From Pedobacter sp. MC2016-14 (lineage in GTDB: Bacteria > Bacteroidota > Bacteroidia > Sphingobacteriales > Sphingobacteriaceae): a DNA stretch of 64,000 bases. The stretch covers positions 124,001 through 188,000 of the forward strand of contig NZ_JAJMPA010000002.1 of assembly GCF_020991475.1 (NCBI RefSeq), given 5' to 3'. The notes under the pieces are model-generated. The model ran no database searches, was not told the DNA's origin, and was given only the letters and a program-made list of their open reading frames with translations. Shown one piece after another: positions 1 through 9,800 of this stretch. Both the position numbers and the translations under genes were made by a program. Numbering within the stretch: the first letter of the stretch is position 1; every line of letters starts with the position of its first letter.

Positions 1-629
1 CCCCCACCATTCTCAGAAAATACATCTATAGGCTCTGTCCAGGTTTTTCCTTTGTCTTTAGACATCTGGTACTTTACAGCATTCTTCGCCCTTTTTGGGT
101 ATGCAACGTATACCAAATGAATTTCGTCTTCGTAGCTTACAAAAGAAGGCTTATCTAAAAGCTGATCATCGCTTTTAATGGGAACCGATTTTAAGTAGAA
201 CTGCTTTTTAGCGAAATCAAATTCATATAAGGAAATATTGCCAGAATAAAAATCTTTGCCAATGTGCATGCAAACCAGATAAGTATTCCCTTTTTCATTG
301 TTTGCAACAAAAGGATTGCCTGTACCAAAAGTGTTTGGCAAATCAACAAGGCCTTTTTCTGTCCATTTTTCTCCATTGTTTGCAGAATATTTGTAGCCCA
401 CCTGCATGTCTGCAGCGTTTTCGTTATTGTCTTTTCGTCCGGTTCTTTTTTCCATCCAAACAGTTACAATCTCGTTTTTAGAAGGTTTGCAGGCACTCAC
501 TTCAAATGATCGGGTATCACCTAATATTTGAGCCAAATTATGCTGGGCCATAAGGGGCAAAGCAGCATGTGGCAATAAGAAAATTGTAAAAGCTAATTTT
601 TTGAATATTTGAAAAGATTGTTTCATCAT
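1..629 (-). CDS. Sialidase/BNR-repeat-like secreted protein, C-terminus cut by window edge
   Basis: The frame is open from tandem ATG codons at 629 and 626 to the window edge, giving about 209 residues with no stop. The start encodes a signal peptide ending near residue 29 (LPLMAQ). Two Asp-box-like motifs are visible: a degenerate SANNGEKW near residue 82 and a good SKDKGKTW near residue 190. Both sit in repeated beta-strand-like sequence, as in BNR/sialidase beta-propellers. The real protein is longer and its catalytic residues, if any, lie outside the window. It follows the TlpA-like gene at 713 with an 83-base gap holding a weak hairpin, so it may be the last gene of the minus-strand operon or separate. 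Fold: fairly sure. Enzyme activity: not shown. Confidence 0.7.
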   Translation of the reverse strand, partial: MMKQSFQIFKKLAFTIFLLPHAALPLMAQHNLAQILGDTRSFEVSACKPSKNEIVTVWMEKRTGRKDNNENAADMQVGYKYSANNGEKWTEKGLVDLPNTFGTGNPFVANNEKGNTYLVCMHIGKDFYSGNISLYEFDFAKKQFYLKSVPIKSDDQLLDKPSFVSYEDEIHLVYVAYPKRAKNAVKYQMSKDKGKTWTEPIDVFSENGG

Positions 630-658
630 CTGTGTTGTATTGCGAAAGGATATTAAGA

Positions 659-682
659 ATGGCCAGCTTTGGGGCCGGCCAT
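659..682 (-). terminator. Weak GC hairpin downstream of the TlpA-like gene
   Basis: ATGGCC (659-664) pairs with GGCCAT (677-682) around a GC-rich loop. It lies between the stop of the TlpA-like gene at 713 and the start of the sialidase-like gene at 629. On the minus strand it is followed only by a broken T stretch, so it may be a weak terminator or an RNA-end stabiliser. Confidence 0.3.
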
Positions 683-712
683 CTTGCGGTTTAATTATGA
701 GTTGTGTAATAA

Positions 713-1966
713 TCATTTCGAAGCAGCAGGCTGAAGTTTGCTCATTTCAACCATAGTTGAGATCTCCGGGATTGCTTCATCTACACCAATATATCCGGTA
801 TTCCTAAACCTGATCATACCATTTTTGTCAATAACCACCTTGGTAGGCAGACCTCTAACCTGGAAGGCAGATGACATTGGATTTCTGTGTGTTTGTTCAT
901 CTCTAAGATCCATATATACATCGAAGGTATAGCGCTTGTTATCAATGATCTTCATCGCATCCTGGGTTGCTGTTGGTACTTTTTCAGAAGTATGAACAAA
1001 CATGAAAACTACAGAAGAGTCTCCTTTATAATAGTCAACGGCCTTTTGCATACCAGGAAAAGAGCCTACACAGGGAATACACCAGGTGGCCCAAAAATCA
1101 ATAATTATAGTTTTACCTTTCAGACTTTTCAATGATACCAGTTTTCCGTTTACATCCTTGATTTCGAAGTCTGGTGCTTGTTCATTTACTTTCATTTTTT
1201 CTACAGCAACCCGCATTTGTTGGGCTTGCGCAGCATCTATAGAATCCATCACAGTCTTAAAGCGTTGATTACTTCCGTACTTTTTTGCAAAAAGTGTTTT
1301 TACGCCTTCTTTAAACTCTGCTCCAAAATATCCAGGCCTGGTCAATAATTTATTGATCTCTGTGAGCGCCAGGTCAGTATTACCGGAGCGCATCAAGGCG
1401 AGTACATACAATTCTGAATTTTTGGTACGTTGCTTTCCACCAACAGGGGCAAGATAAGGTAAAGCCTCTTTATACTTCCCCTGTCTAAAGCGTATGGTAC
1501 CACGTTGAAAACGAAGCTGCTGTTTTTCTTGTTCAGAAAAGGAGGTATCAGCAATACCATTTGGCGATGCATCAACAATTGCTGTAATCATGCGTTCGGC
1601 ATCATCCAGTTTTCCCGCTTCAATCAGTTTCTGTACAACTGCCAAAATCGTCCCGTTTTTCCAGTTCGTTTCTTTAATCTGGCTGATCAACAAATTGGCT
1701 TTTGCTGCATTTCCAGCTTCTGCGTAGGCTATAGCAGTATATTCACAACCAGCATCAATTAAGGTTTGGTTGTTTCCTACGTCAATTTTTGTACGCATCA
1801 TTTTGAGCATCAGTTCCATTCTTTCAGGATCAACATCGGACTTGATTGCATTAAAAAGGCCAGAAAGTGTAGTGTCTGATGGCAGGGATTGAGCAATGGC
1901 ATTTGTTGTAAACGTAAGCAGGTATACAAAACCTGCTATTAAGGAGTTTAAAATAATTCTTTTCAT
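713..1966 (-). CDS. Secreted TlpA-like thioredoxin-fold protein (WCIPC)
   Basis: The protein has 417 residues with a signal peptide ending at about residue 26 (TNAIAQ). The N-terminal part (about 30-250) is helical and repeat-like, with alternating hydrophobic and charged segments resembling tetratricopeptide repeats. The C-terminal part (about 260-410) is a TlpA/AhpC-TSA thioredoxin domain with the motif DFWATWCIPC, Cys296 and Cys299, and a conserved GLPTKVVID segment carrying the cis-proline. Such domains reduce or exchange disulfides in the periplasm. It is the last clear gene of the FecI-FecR-SusCD operon, 55 bases after a second gene of the same design. Substrate unknown; a role in handling what the SusCD pair imports is inferred from position. 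Confidence 0.85.
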   Translation of the reverse strand: MKRIILNSLIAGFVYLLTFTTNAIAQSLPSDTTLSGLFNAIKSDVDPERMELMLKMMRTKIDVGNNQTLIDAGCEYTAIAYAEAGNAAKANLLISQIKETNWKNGTILAVVQKLIEAGKLDDAERMITAIVDASPNGIADTSFSEQEKQQLRFQRGTIRFRQGKYKEALPYLAPVGGKQRTKNSELYVLALMRSGNTDLALTEINKLLTRPGYFGAEFKEGVKTLFAKKYGSNQRFKTVMDSIDAAQAQQMRVAVEKMKVNEQAPDFEIKDVNGKLVSLKSLKGKTIIIDFWATWCIPCVGSFPGMQKAVDYYKGDSSVVFMFVHTSEKVPTATQDAMKIIDNKRYTFDVYMDLRDEQTHRNPMSSAFQVRGLPTKVVIDKNGMIRFRNTGYIGVDEAIPEISTMVEMSKLQPAASK

Positions 1967-2021
1967 CTATGTACTTTTTAACGATTGACTACTTAAAGCT
2001 TTTTTATGTCTCATCCGATTA

Positions 2022-3209
2022 CTAAATGGCCATACGTGACAATTCGATCATGGTGGACAGCTCGTTTACCGCTGCTTCATTTGTGCCTCCGAATCCACTC
2101 ATTTTGAAGCGGATGTTGCCGTTTCCGTCAATCACAAACTTCGCTGGTATTCCGTCAACATCAAAAGAGGATACCGCAGGATTTTTGTTGGAAGCAGGAT
2201 TTTTTACGTCCATGTATAGTGGTAACCTAAAGCCATTGTCTGCGAAGTATTTAGTTGCTTCTTCTTTAGGATTACTTACACTTTCCCAGGTGTGGATGAA
2301 TAGGAATTTTACGTCTGGATCATTCTTGTATTTGTCAACGGTCATCTGCATGGATGGCAATGCACGTTTACATGGTCCACACCAGGTAGCCCAAAAATCA
2401 AGTACTACTGTTTTGCCCTTAAAATCAGACAGTGAAACGAGTTTATCATTTATATCTGTTACGCTGAAATTGGGTGCTGGTTCTTTTATCATTTTGGTTA
2501 CCAATTCTGCTTTGTGCTTTTCTTCAAATTGCTTAACTAATCCAGCCAAATAAGCTTTCGGGTCTTTACCCGGGTTTAATTTAGTATACGCTGATTTTAA
2601 TTCTACTTTCAAGTCGTCGGTGGCTACGCCTGTCAATACTGATTTTTCCAGTTCTGGCAGAGCTTCCTTCTGGCTGCCAGACTTGCTCATTAAGTAGTAG
2701 TAATTTGCAGTCAATCCCGGGCTTTTTCGCTGCACCTGATCATAATATTCCTTAAAAGCGGTAAATGCGTTTGCGTAATCACCCTTTTTTACCAGAATTT
2801 GGCTCCTTACGTTTAGCAAAGTCTGACGATCCTGTGCAGAATTTTCAACTTTATTAAGTTGTTCGTTAACTAAAGTTTCAGCGGCCTTTACATCATAAGT
2901 AAGAATTGCAGTTGGCACTATTCCCAGATACATTGTTCGCGGTCTTCCTTCAAGCTGGTTAAAATAAGTTAACGCTTTACTCGTATTTTTTGCTGCTGCA
3001 AAATTTCCAGCCAGCATCGCCTTATACTGTTCAAAATTATCATCCGGATTCGCTTTAACCAATCGTTTAATGATAACTTCTTGTTTTAGTGGGTCTATGA
3101 TAGTCTTTAAGGAATCAAGACTGGCTTTATATGCAGGTGTAGGTTGTTGACTGTAAGCCGCGAAACCAACGAACAAGCTTGTGGCAACCATGTTAAACTT
3201 TTTTATCAT
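2022..3209 (-). CDS. Secreted TlpA-like thioredoxin-fold protein (WCGPC)
   Basis: The protein has 395 residues, with a signal peptide to about residue 20 (AAYSQQ), a helical middle region of about 220 residues, then a TlpA-like domain from about 243 with DFWATWCGPC (Cys277, Cys280) and GIPAKFVIDG. WCGPC is the classical thioredoxin active site. The C-terminal half is clearly closer to the protein encoded at 53470-54723 than to its neighbour at 713: shared blocks include KLNPGKD, VKFLFIHTWE and DGIPAKF. The two loci therefore carry matching accessory genes. It is co-directional with the PKD-like lipoprotein gene upstream (67-base gap). A reductase or isomerase role in the periplasm is inferred from the family. 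Confidence 0.87.
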   Translation of the reverse strand: MIKKFNMVATSLFVGFAAYSQQPTPAYKASLDSLKTIIDPLKQEVIIKRLVKANPDDNFEQYKAMLAGNFAAAKNTSKALTYFNQLEGRPRTMYLGIVPTAILTYDVKAAETLVNEQLNKVENSAQDRQTLLNVRSQILVKKGDYANAFTAFKEYYDQVQRKSPGLTANYYYLMSKSGSQKEALPELEKSVLTGVATDDLKVELKSAYTKLNPGKDPKAYLAGLVKQFEEKHKAELVTKMIKEPAPNFSVTDINDKLVSLSDFKGKTVVLDFWATWCGPCKRALPSMQMTVDKYKNDPDVKFLFIHTWESVSNPKEEATKYFADNGFRLPLYMDVKNPASNKNPAVSSFDVDGIPAKFVIDGNGNIRFKMSGFGGTNEAAVNELSTMIELSRMAI

Positions 3210-3276
3210 TATCGTAGATTATTTAATGAGAGCCAATGTTTCATCACTAGCTCTTTATAAGTGTTTTTTAACATAT

Positions 3277-4704
3277 TTACCTTTCAGCGATTTTAACAAT
3301 TTCTCCAAATCCTTCATACTTCTTTACGTAAGTGTTACCTGTAAATTCTCCCGTAGCAGCAAGATCAAAATAATATACCACACCAGCCGTCCCTGAATTT
3401 GTTGCTACAGCAATCCGGGTGTTACCTGATTTTTTCATATCCTTAACTACATTCCCAATTGGGAAAGAATAAAGTAATACTGATGTATTTGTTAATATAT
3501 TGTACAAGTAAATTTTATTATTTGCGGAATAATACATCTGCTTTTGAACCGAAGAGGTAACAAAATTTGTTGCAATATTAATATCTGTTCCATCTATCCT
3601 TTGGTTTATACCTGGAACAGTTCCGCTGCCGCTCGCAATAGCGGACATCAAATAGCGGGTATTGGTTGCATCAGCCATGATAAAATAATACTCTCTTGAA
3701 GATGTATTACCTGTATCAAAACCCAGCATTGTTCTGTTAACATTAGCGAAATTAAATGCCGCCGTAGGAGTGGCTGGAGCCACGCTCAAAATGCTTGATT
3801 GTTGAGGAAGAATCATGAACCGCTTATACTTATTGTCGTAGTAATAGGCTGGAGAATTGGAGGCCAAGAAAAATCCACCAGGATACATTTCATAGTCTCC
3901 AGCTGACAGTTCTTCAAAGGACCCTAACTCATAATCAGGAAAAGCTGGTCCAGGCCCTGCATAAACTCCGCCATTTAAAATCAACACTTGGTCTATGTAA
4001 AAAGATGGAACATTTGCTTGAAATGGTTTTGAGGTAATTGGAAAGTTGTTAAAAGAGGGAATGATCTCCGAAATATCCTGGATCTCTTTTAAATTATCCC
4101 TGTCAAATCTCCAAACACCCTGACTGGTAAAAGCAAATAAATATCCCGAATAGGTACTGCCACCATATTCATAAGCTAATGCATGATAAGCTCCAACTGC
4201 ATTTCCTGCATAAGTTTTATTATTCACCTCTTCCAGGGGATTCATTAAGATTACATCGTCTTCTCGTATAAATGAAAAACGGGCTTTGCCTTCTTTATTG
4301 TGCGCCACATACCAGCCAGCATAATATGTGCCCCTTACGTCCAACGTATACTGGTACATGGCCTGAATTCCCGTTTTCTTACTGGTAGCTTTAAACCACA
4401 CTCTGTAGCCAGTTTTAATCGGCAGATCAACTTTAACTCTTAAATCTTTTTTCAGGGAAACTAAAGAGTCATTAATGGTCCATGAATAGCTGTATTCCTC
4501 ACCTTCAGGCATTGATTCTTTTAACACAGGAGCAATGATCAGCGAATCGTAAAGCGACAGCGTCATGCTACTCAATGCCGGTGTCTCAATGGTTAAATTG
4601 TTAATTGATTTGTAGGTCTCTTTTCCCTCTTCCTTTGTACAAGCCAAGACCAACATGATAATCAACATCAAGGTGCTTTGCAGTATATATTTTATCTTAT
4701 TCAT
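3277..4704 (-). CDS. PKD-like family lipoprotein of a SusCD operon
   Basis: The best start is the ATG at 4704: it gives a lipoprotein signal with Cys22 (MLVLACTKEE). A longer reading from a TTG at 4728 would overlap the previous stop and displace the signal. The mature 450 residues begin with an immunoglobulin/PKD-like stretch (about 30-135, including YSYSWTINDSLVSL) and continue as a beta-rich region suggestive of a propeller. No catalytic motif is seen. Proteins of this kind are regularly found after SusD and a DUF4843 lipoprotein in Bacteroidota, which is the order here (20-base gap). It is probably a surface-exposed accessory binding lipoprotein; the ligand is unknown. Confidence 0.7.
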   Translation of the reverse strand: MNKIKYILQSTLMLIIMLVLACTKEEGKETYKSINNLTIETPALSSMTLSLYDSLIIAPVLKESMPEGEEYSYSWTINDSLVSLKKDLRVKVDLPIKTGYRVWFKATSKKTGIQAMYQYTLDVRGTYYAGWYVAHNKEGKARFSFIREDDVILMNPLEEVNNKTYAGNAVGAYHALAYEYGGSTYSGYLFAFTSQGVWRFDRDNLKEIQDISEIIPSFNNFPITSKPFQANVPSFYIDQVLILNGGVYAGPGPAFPDYELGSFEELSAGDYEMYPGGFFLASNSPAYYYDNKYKRFMILPQQSSILSVAPATPTAAFNFANVNRTMLGFDTGNTSSREYYFIMADATNTRYLMSAIASGSGTVPGINQRIDGTDINIATNFVTSSVQKQMYYSANNKIYLYNILTNTSVLLYSFPIGNVVKDMKKSGNTRIAVATNSGTAGVVYYFDLAATGEFTGNTYVKKYEGFGEIVKIAER

Positions 4705-4724
4705 AACTTGTAAATTAAATGTGA

Positions 4725-5438
4725 TCAAAAGGTAACCCTAATATTGCTTTCGTCTATCAAAGGCCCATTAGTAGACTCGTATGTAGTTAAAGCAGCCCTT
4801 AAAACCGGTAATCTGGTCGCACTAGAGGTTGAAAAACTGTTGGCAGTTGCAGTTGGATATTGCTTCATCATAAAACGTAATTTTACTGAACTGAAAATGC
4901 CGTAAGCTGTCTCATTCCAACTGGTTGGTTTGGTTAGCATATCATTTATATAAAGTTTTAACTGCTTGAAGAGTTGCTCGTCGGCAGCTGAGGAAGTTTT
5001 TCTGGGTATCGTTCCTGCAGCACCTACTTTAAAATCCGTGGTTGCCACTGGTTCAACAACCAGTATCATAGTATCTAACATCATTTGAGGTGTTTTGTAT
5101 ACCACGATGGGATACCTGGTTTTAAAGGCCCCTGCAGGAAGTGTTATCTCTTCCGGAAAATCATAATCTATTCCTGCCTTTGCCGTAGTGCCTGCCATAG
5201 CTTTGATTTTTATTTTGCGGGGATAATCAGCTAGCAAACCTGAAACCTGCATTTCAACAAAAACAGAATCTTTCACTTTTGCAACATTGGCAGCAGCAGA
5301 AAATGAGTAGGTACGCGGATTGGTGATTTGGTAATACTCATAAAAAGCTACTCCATTCTCACCTTCATAAGTCATCACTTCTTCTTTTTTACAAGAAAAA
5401 AAGCAGGTTATGACTAAAAAGAACAGTAAATATTTCAT
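4725..5438 (-). CDS. DUF4843 domain-containing lipoprotein
   Basis: The 237-residue lipoprotein has Cys16 following a short hydrophobic segment (VITCFFSCKKEE). The mature N-terminus (YEGENGVAFYEY) and the later GIDYDFPEEITLPAGAFKTRYPIVVYKTP-like region match the DUF4843 family, a group with Calx-beta-like sandwich character found next to SusD genes. It lies 18 bases after the SusD stop and 20 bases before the PKD-like lipoprotein start, so it is surely co-transcribed. The family has no established biochemical function. Membership in the outer-membrane import complex is inferred from its constant position beside SusD. Confidence 0.75.
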   Translation of the reverse strand: MKYLLFFLVITCFFSCKKEEVMTYEGENGVAFYEYYQITNPRTYSFSAAANVAKVKDSVFVEMQVSGLLADYPRKIKIKAMAGTTAKAGIDYDFPEEITLPAGAFKTRYPIVVYKTPQMMLDTMILVVEPVATTDFKVGAAGTIPRKTSSAADEQLFKQLKLYINDMLTKPTSWNETAYGIFSSVKLRFMMKQYPTATANSFSTSSATRLPVLRAALTTYESTNGPLIDESNIRVTF

Positions 5439-5456
5439 AATAAATAATTTAATGGA

Positions 5457-6878
5457 TTAGTAGTTTGGATTAAATTGAAGTTCGGTATCAGGTATCGGCA
5501 GTATGTATTTGGCAGGCACAATCGCAGTAGGGGTACCAGTGTAAAATTGCATGCTTGTCGCATTAATGCGCTTATAATAAAAGAACAATTGACCTTCGGC
5601 ATAAAATTCCTTTTGATATTCTTTTAATAGTTCTGCGTTTAAAAATGTCTGATTACCCGTTGTGGCAAGTAGTGCCAGGGATCGGTTTTGACGCACTGTA
5701 TTTAAATAAGCAATACCTTCTGCGGGAGTAGCTGCAGCTTCTGCCAAAATATAGTACATTTCAGACAGACGGACAACCGGTACATACTGATCTAACCTCG
5801 CTGTCGAAATTGTTGTACTTGAAGATTGCCAGAATTTGGATGGGAATTTAAGGCCACCGTCTGTCTCTATCCAGTTTTTATATCTTATATCGGTATTAAC
5901 ACCATTTGATGGAGTCTCGTATAACGTGTTAAAGTTGTTTTCGGTCTGTGTCAATTTAGTGTTTAGGAGTGTTCCCGCTCTAAAATACGTATCTGTATGT
6001 GCTTGTAAGTTCCTCGATCTAAGCATAAAGATCTGTTCTGTGAGGTATAGACGATCTCTATTGGTGGTGCTTTCCGCAGCGGCTACAGTTACAAACGGAT
6101 ATTTTCCGGAATTTACCACAAGTAGTGCCGCACTCTTCGCACCTTCTTTATCACCTATATAAATACGAACCCTTGCTTCTAAGGCCTTTACCCCATAATA
6201 ATTTAAATGTTCACGTCTGGTTCTTTCATCATTTAAAACAATTGGATCGTTTTGAATCAATAAGTTTTCGGCCTCCTTTAGGTCTGCCAAAACCAGACTT
6301 ACTACTTCCTGTGTAGTAGATGGCACTTGCGCATTTTCACTGATGTCTTTTTTATAAGGAATAGCTTTAGCATTAAGATTTGCCTTGTATTCCTTTCCAA
6401 ACAAGCGCAGGAGGTCGAAATGAAGCAATGCTCTTAAAGCCAATGACTCACCACGAACAATGGTGTAAGTACTTTCGGTCAAAACAGACCTATTAATTGT
6501 TGTATTCTCCAGAATTTTGTTTAGCCCGGCAATTGCATTATAACTTGTAGACCATATTGTTGAAACATGAGTCTGCACCTCAGCAGTCGTATAATTAAGC
6601 TTTGTGGTTTCCACAAGAGGAATAGTGCTTTGCACACTTGTGATAGCGTAATTTTGTGCCAGCGCAGAAACAAATCCCATTGTTAGCTTATCTCCATACA
6701 GATCACGGGAAGCAAGCTGAGAATAAACACCATTTAAAGCTTGCTGAAAGCCAGCTTCTGAAGTGAAAAACTCTTTTTCAGATAAACTATCCTTTGGCTC
6801 TACATCAAGGAATTTTTTGCAAGCGGTCAGGGAGCTAATAATAACCATGCATCCTATTAATATTATATTGTTTTTCAT
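5457..6878 (-). CDS. RagB/SusD family nutrient-uptake outer-membrane lipoprotein
   Basis: The 473-residue protein has a lipoprotein signal (Cys20, SSLTACKKFLDVEPKDS) followed by the standard SusD opening: KFLDVEPKDSLSEKEFF, then a GFQQALNGVYSQL helix. The C-terminus has the family's RLSEMYYILAEAA repeat helix and ends with ILPIPDTELQFNPNY. SusD proteins form the lid of the SusC transporter and bind substrate on the cell surface. The gene starts 10 bases after the SusC stop. The locus contains no glycosidase, but has thioredoxin-fold genes and is controlled by an ECF sigma/FecR pair, so the substrate need not be a glycan. Confidence 0.93.
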   Translation of the reverse strand: MKNNIILIGCMVIISSLTACKKFLDVEPKDSLSEKEFFTSEAGFQQALNGVYSQLASRDLYGDKLTMGFVSALAQNYAITSVQSTIPLVETTKLNYTTAEVQTHVSTIWSTSYNAIAGLNKILENTTINRSVLTESTYTIVRGESLALRALLHFDLLRLFGKEYKANLNAKAIPYKKDISENAQVPSTTQEVVSLVLADLKEAENLLIQNDPIVLNDERTRREHLNYYGVKALEARVRIYIGDKEGAKSAALLVVNSGKYPFVTVAAAESTTNRDRLYLTEQIFMLRSRNLQAHTDTYFRAGTLLNTKLTQTENNFNTLYETPSNGVNTDIRYKNWIETDGGLKFPSKFWQSSSTTISTARLDQYVPVVRLSEMYYILAEAAATPAEGIAYLNTVRQNRSLALLATTGNQTFLNAELLKEYQKEFYAEGQLFFYYKRINATSMQFYTGTPTAIVPAKYILPIPDTELQFNPNY

Positions 6879-6888
6879 CGAATCAAAT

Positions 6889-9800
6889 TTAAAATCTTGT
6901 ACTTAGACTAAGTGTGTAGCTCCTGGCAAATGGATTGTCGGTACCTCGCTCTACTTCTATTGAGCTAATTGTAAAAGCATTATCCGTATTAGCCGTTATC
7001 CTTAGGTTTTTCAAGCCCAGCCCCTGCACAAATGAATTTTGAAAAGTGTATCCCAGGTTAAATCCCTGTAGGGTAACTGTATTATTCTTTTGCACAAAAC
7101 GTGATGTGCTTCTTACTATACTGCTTGCAGAAATCCTTTTGAATTTACTAACATCTCCTACACTTACCCAACCTAAATCAAATGCTCTGCGGTCAACATT
7201 ACCTAATGGGTTGGCACCTTCTACTCTGGTAGCCAGGGTAGAATTGTACATGCTTCCGCCAAAATCATAACGCACATTAAATCCAAAACTCAGTCCTTTA
7301 TATTGGAAATTCGAGTTTAAGGCTCCTGTGATTTTAGCTCTTGAATCTCCCGCATACACTTTGTCATTTGTGTCCCAGTTGTATGTAGGAGTGCCGTCAA
7401 GCTTAACATAAATTTCCTGACCAGTAATCGGATCAATACCTAATGAGCGCACCGTGTAGATCGCAGTCATGGACTGCCCCTCAATAAATTGAGGATTTGG
7501 CGTATATTGAGTCGTATTTGCAGCATTCAGCAGATCATTAAAGGCTTTCATCTTATCAGAAAGTTTCTTTAAAATGTTTTTGTTCAAGGCCCCATTAACA
7601 CTTACTGTCCATCTTAACGCTCTCGCTGGATTATTTATAACTTGATACGCAACATCGAAATTTATACCCGAATTCTCTATTTTACCCAAATTCTCAATAT
7701 AACTGCTAAATCCTGTAGAAGGCGCTAATGAAACTGATGTCAGAGAGTTCTGTGTTGTTTCTCTATATACATCAAAAACAATGCTTAAACGATTTTGAAA
7801 CAAACTGGCGTCGAACCCTATATTGGCTTTCAATCTATTTTGTGGACCTAAATCTAAGTTTCCAAATCCAGCCAGTGTGGCACCTAAATCGGCGTAGTAA
7901 CTTGTTGACGTGCTGAAATTATACCTAAACTGTGAAGCATATGGCAGGGTTGCACTTGACCCCGTTGATCCATAGCTTCCGCGCAGCCTTAGTGAGCTGA
8001 TTTGTGAAATTGATTTAAGAAACTGCTCGTTATGAAGGTTCCATCCCAAACCAGCCGACCAGAACGAAGCAAATCTATTGTTTTCCCCATAGGCAGATGA
8101 TCCCTCTCTTGTATAAGAAAAATCAGTAAAATAGCGATTGTCATAGGTGTAATTAAATACACCACCATAAGAAAGTTCGTTTACAGTGCTTTGTAGCCCA
8201 CTAGGTTTACCATTTGCTTGATATTGTGTAGCAAATAATAAGTTGTCCAACCTGTCGAAAGGGAAACCTTCTGTAATAAGCGTATAATTGTCAGCGTTTG
8301 AAGTGCGGATATCAAATGTACCGCCAGCAGTGAAAATATGACGGCCAAAACTGTTATTGTAATTAATCCTCCCTTGTCCATCCAAACCAAGAGAATTGTT
8401 CGTAACAATTGAATACGTACCCTTTCTTGAAACATCTACAGTATTGGCAAATCGACTGTCAAAGGCCGAATAAAAATTATCAACCGTTCCGGTTTCCTTT
8501 GTAATTCCCAAATTTCCCGCTAACCTTAGATGATCTGTTATGAAATATTCTAGACTGGTTTGATTACGGATATTTAAAGTTTTATTCCTATCATTTATTG
8601 AATTGTAGGTGACATCTGCCAGGGGATTTAAAACTGCCGAATGATCACTCTGGTTTAGGGTATTTGGTACGGTTATTTGCTCAATATATCTTCCAGGATT
8701 CCCGTTTTCATCATATGGGCGGGTGTAAGGATTATAAGCCAAATAATCACTAAATGAGCCATATGGTGATGCATTGGAAACCGTTTGGGTTAAAGTAATA
8801 TCATTTCTAAACTTTATTTTTTTAACACTGTAACTGAAGTTGAAATTTCCAGAATAGTTCTTTCTATCTTGTTCCTTCATTACCCCTTGAAGAAGTTGTC
8901 CATTAAAAGTTAATCCGTAGCGTATGGTTTGATCGCCACCCGACAAGGTTAAAGAACTGCGGTTACTGTATCCTGTTTGTACAGGAATTCGGGTCCAATC
9001 GGTATTTACGCCCCTAAGCATTTCTTTATACCGCTCTGCATATTTGTACTGTTGGGCAAAGGTGGTAACCAGACCTGCACGGGTTTCGAATTCCAGCTTT
9101 TCCTGGCTATTCAACATATGGTATACCGATAAATCCGGACTGGAAAATGTAAAGTTGTTTGTCAATGAAACCTCCAACGTACCAGGAGCGGGTGTTGTTG
9201 TGGTAATAACCATTACGCCATTTGCCCCCCTTGCGCCATATATAGAAGTAGCAGAGGCGTCTTTTAGCAACGTGATCGAAGCTATGCGGTTCATATCTAA
9301 ATCAGATACTTGTTGCAGGCTTACCTCAAAATTATCAAGTACAAATAGTGGTAAATTAGGATTGCCAGCTAGTTGATCTCCCAAAGTTGGAAATGAGCCT
9401 TGGCCACGAACAGTAATATCGGGAAGTGCATTAATGTCACCTCCAACCGCATTATTTGTTATAATCCTAAAAGAAGGATCAAGGGATTGGATGGCAGTAA
9501 AGAGGTTTGTGGGATTGGCCTGTAAAAGCTCTGCTCCAGTAATTGTTTTTGCTGCACCTGTAAAAGTTGAGGCTTTACGCTCAACCATCCCCCTAATCAC
9601 TGTTTCATTTAGTGACTGTAGGTCCTCCTGCATATAAATCGTATAATCCGAATTCGGAGAAATAGCCATATTAATGGTCTTATAACCGATAAATCTGAAT
9701 TCCAATGAAGTTGCACCACTTGGTACACTTATTGTGAATTTTCCATTTCTATCCGTTTGAATCATAGACTTCGTCCCTTTGATACTCACGGTTACTCCGG

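Noticed and set aside
2026..2553. Plus-strand open frame of 175 codons
   Set aside because: It lies antisense to the well-supported thioredoxin-fold gene at 2022-3209, and its translation has no family features or signal.
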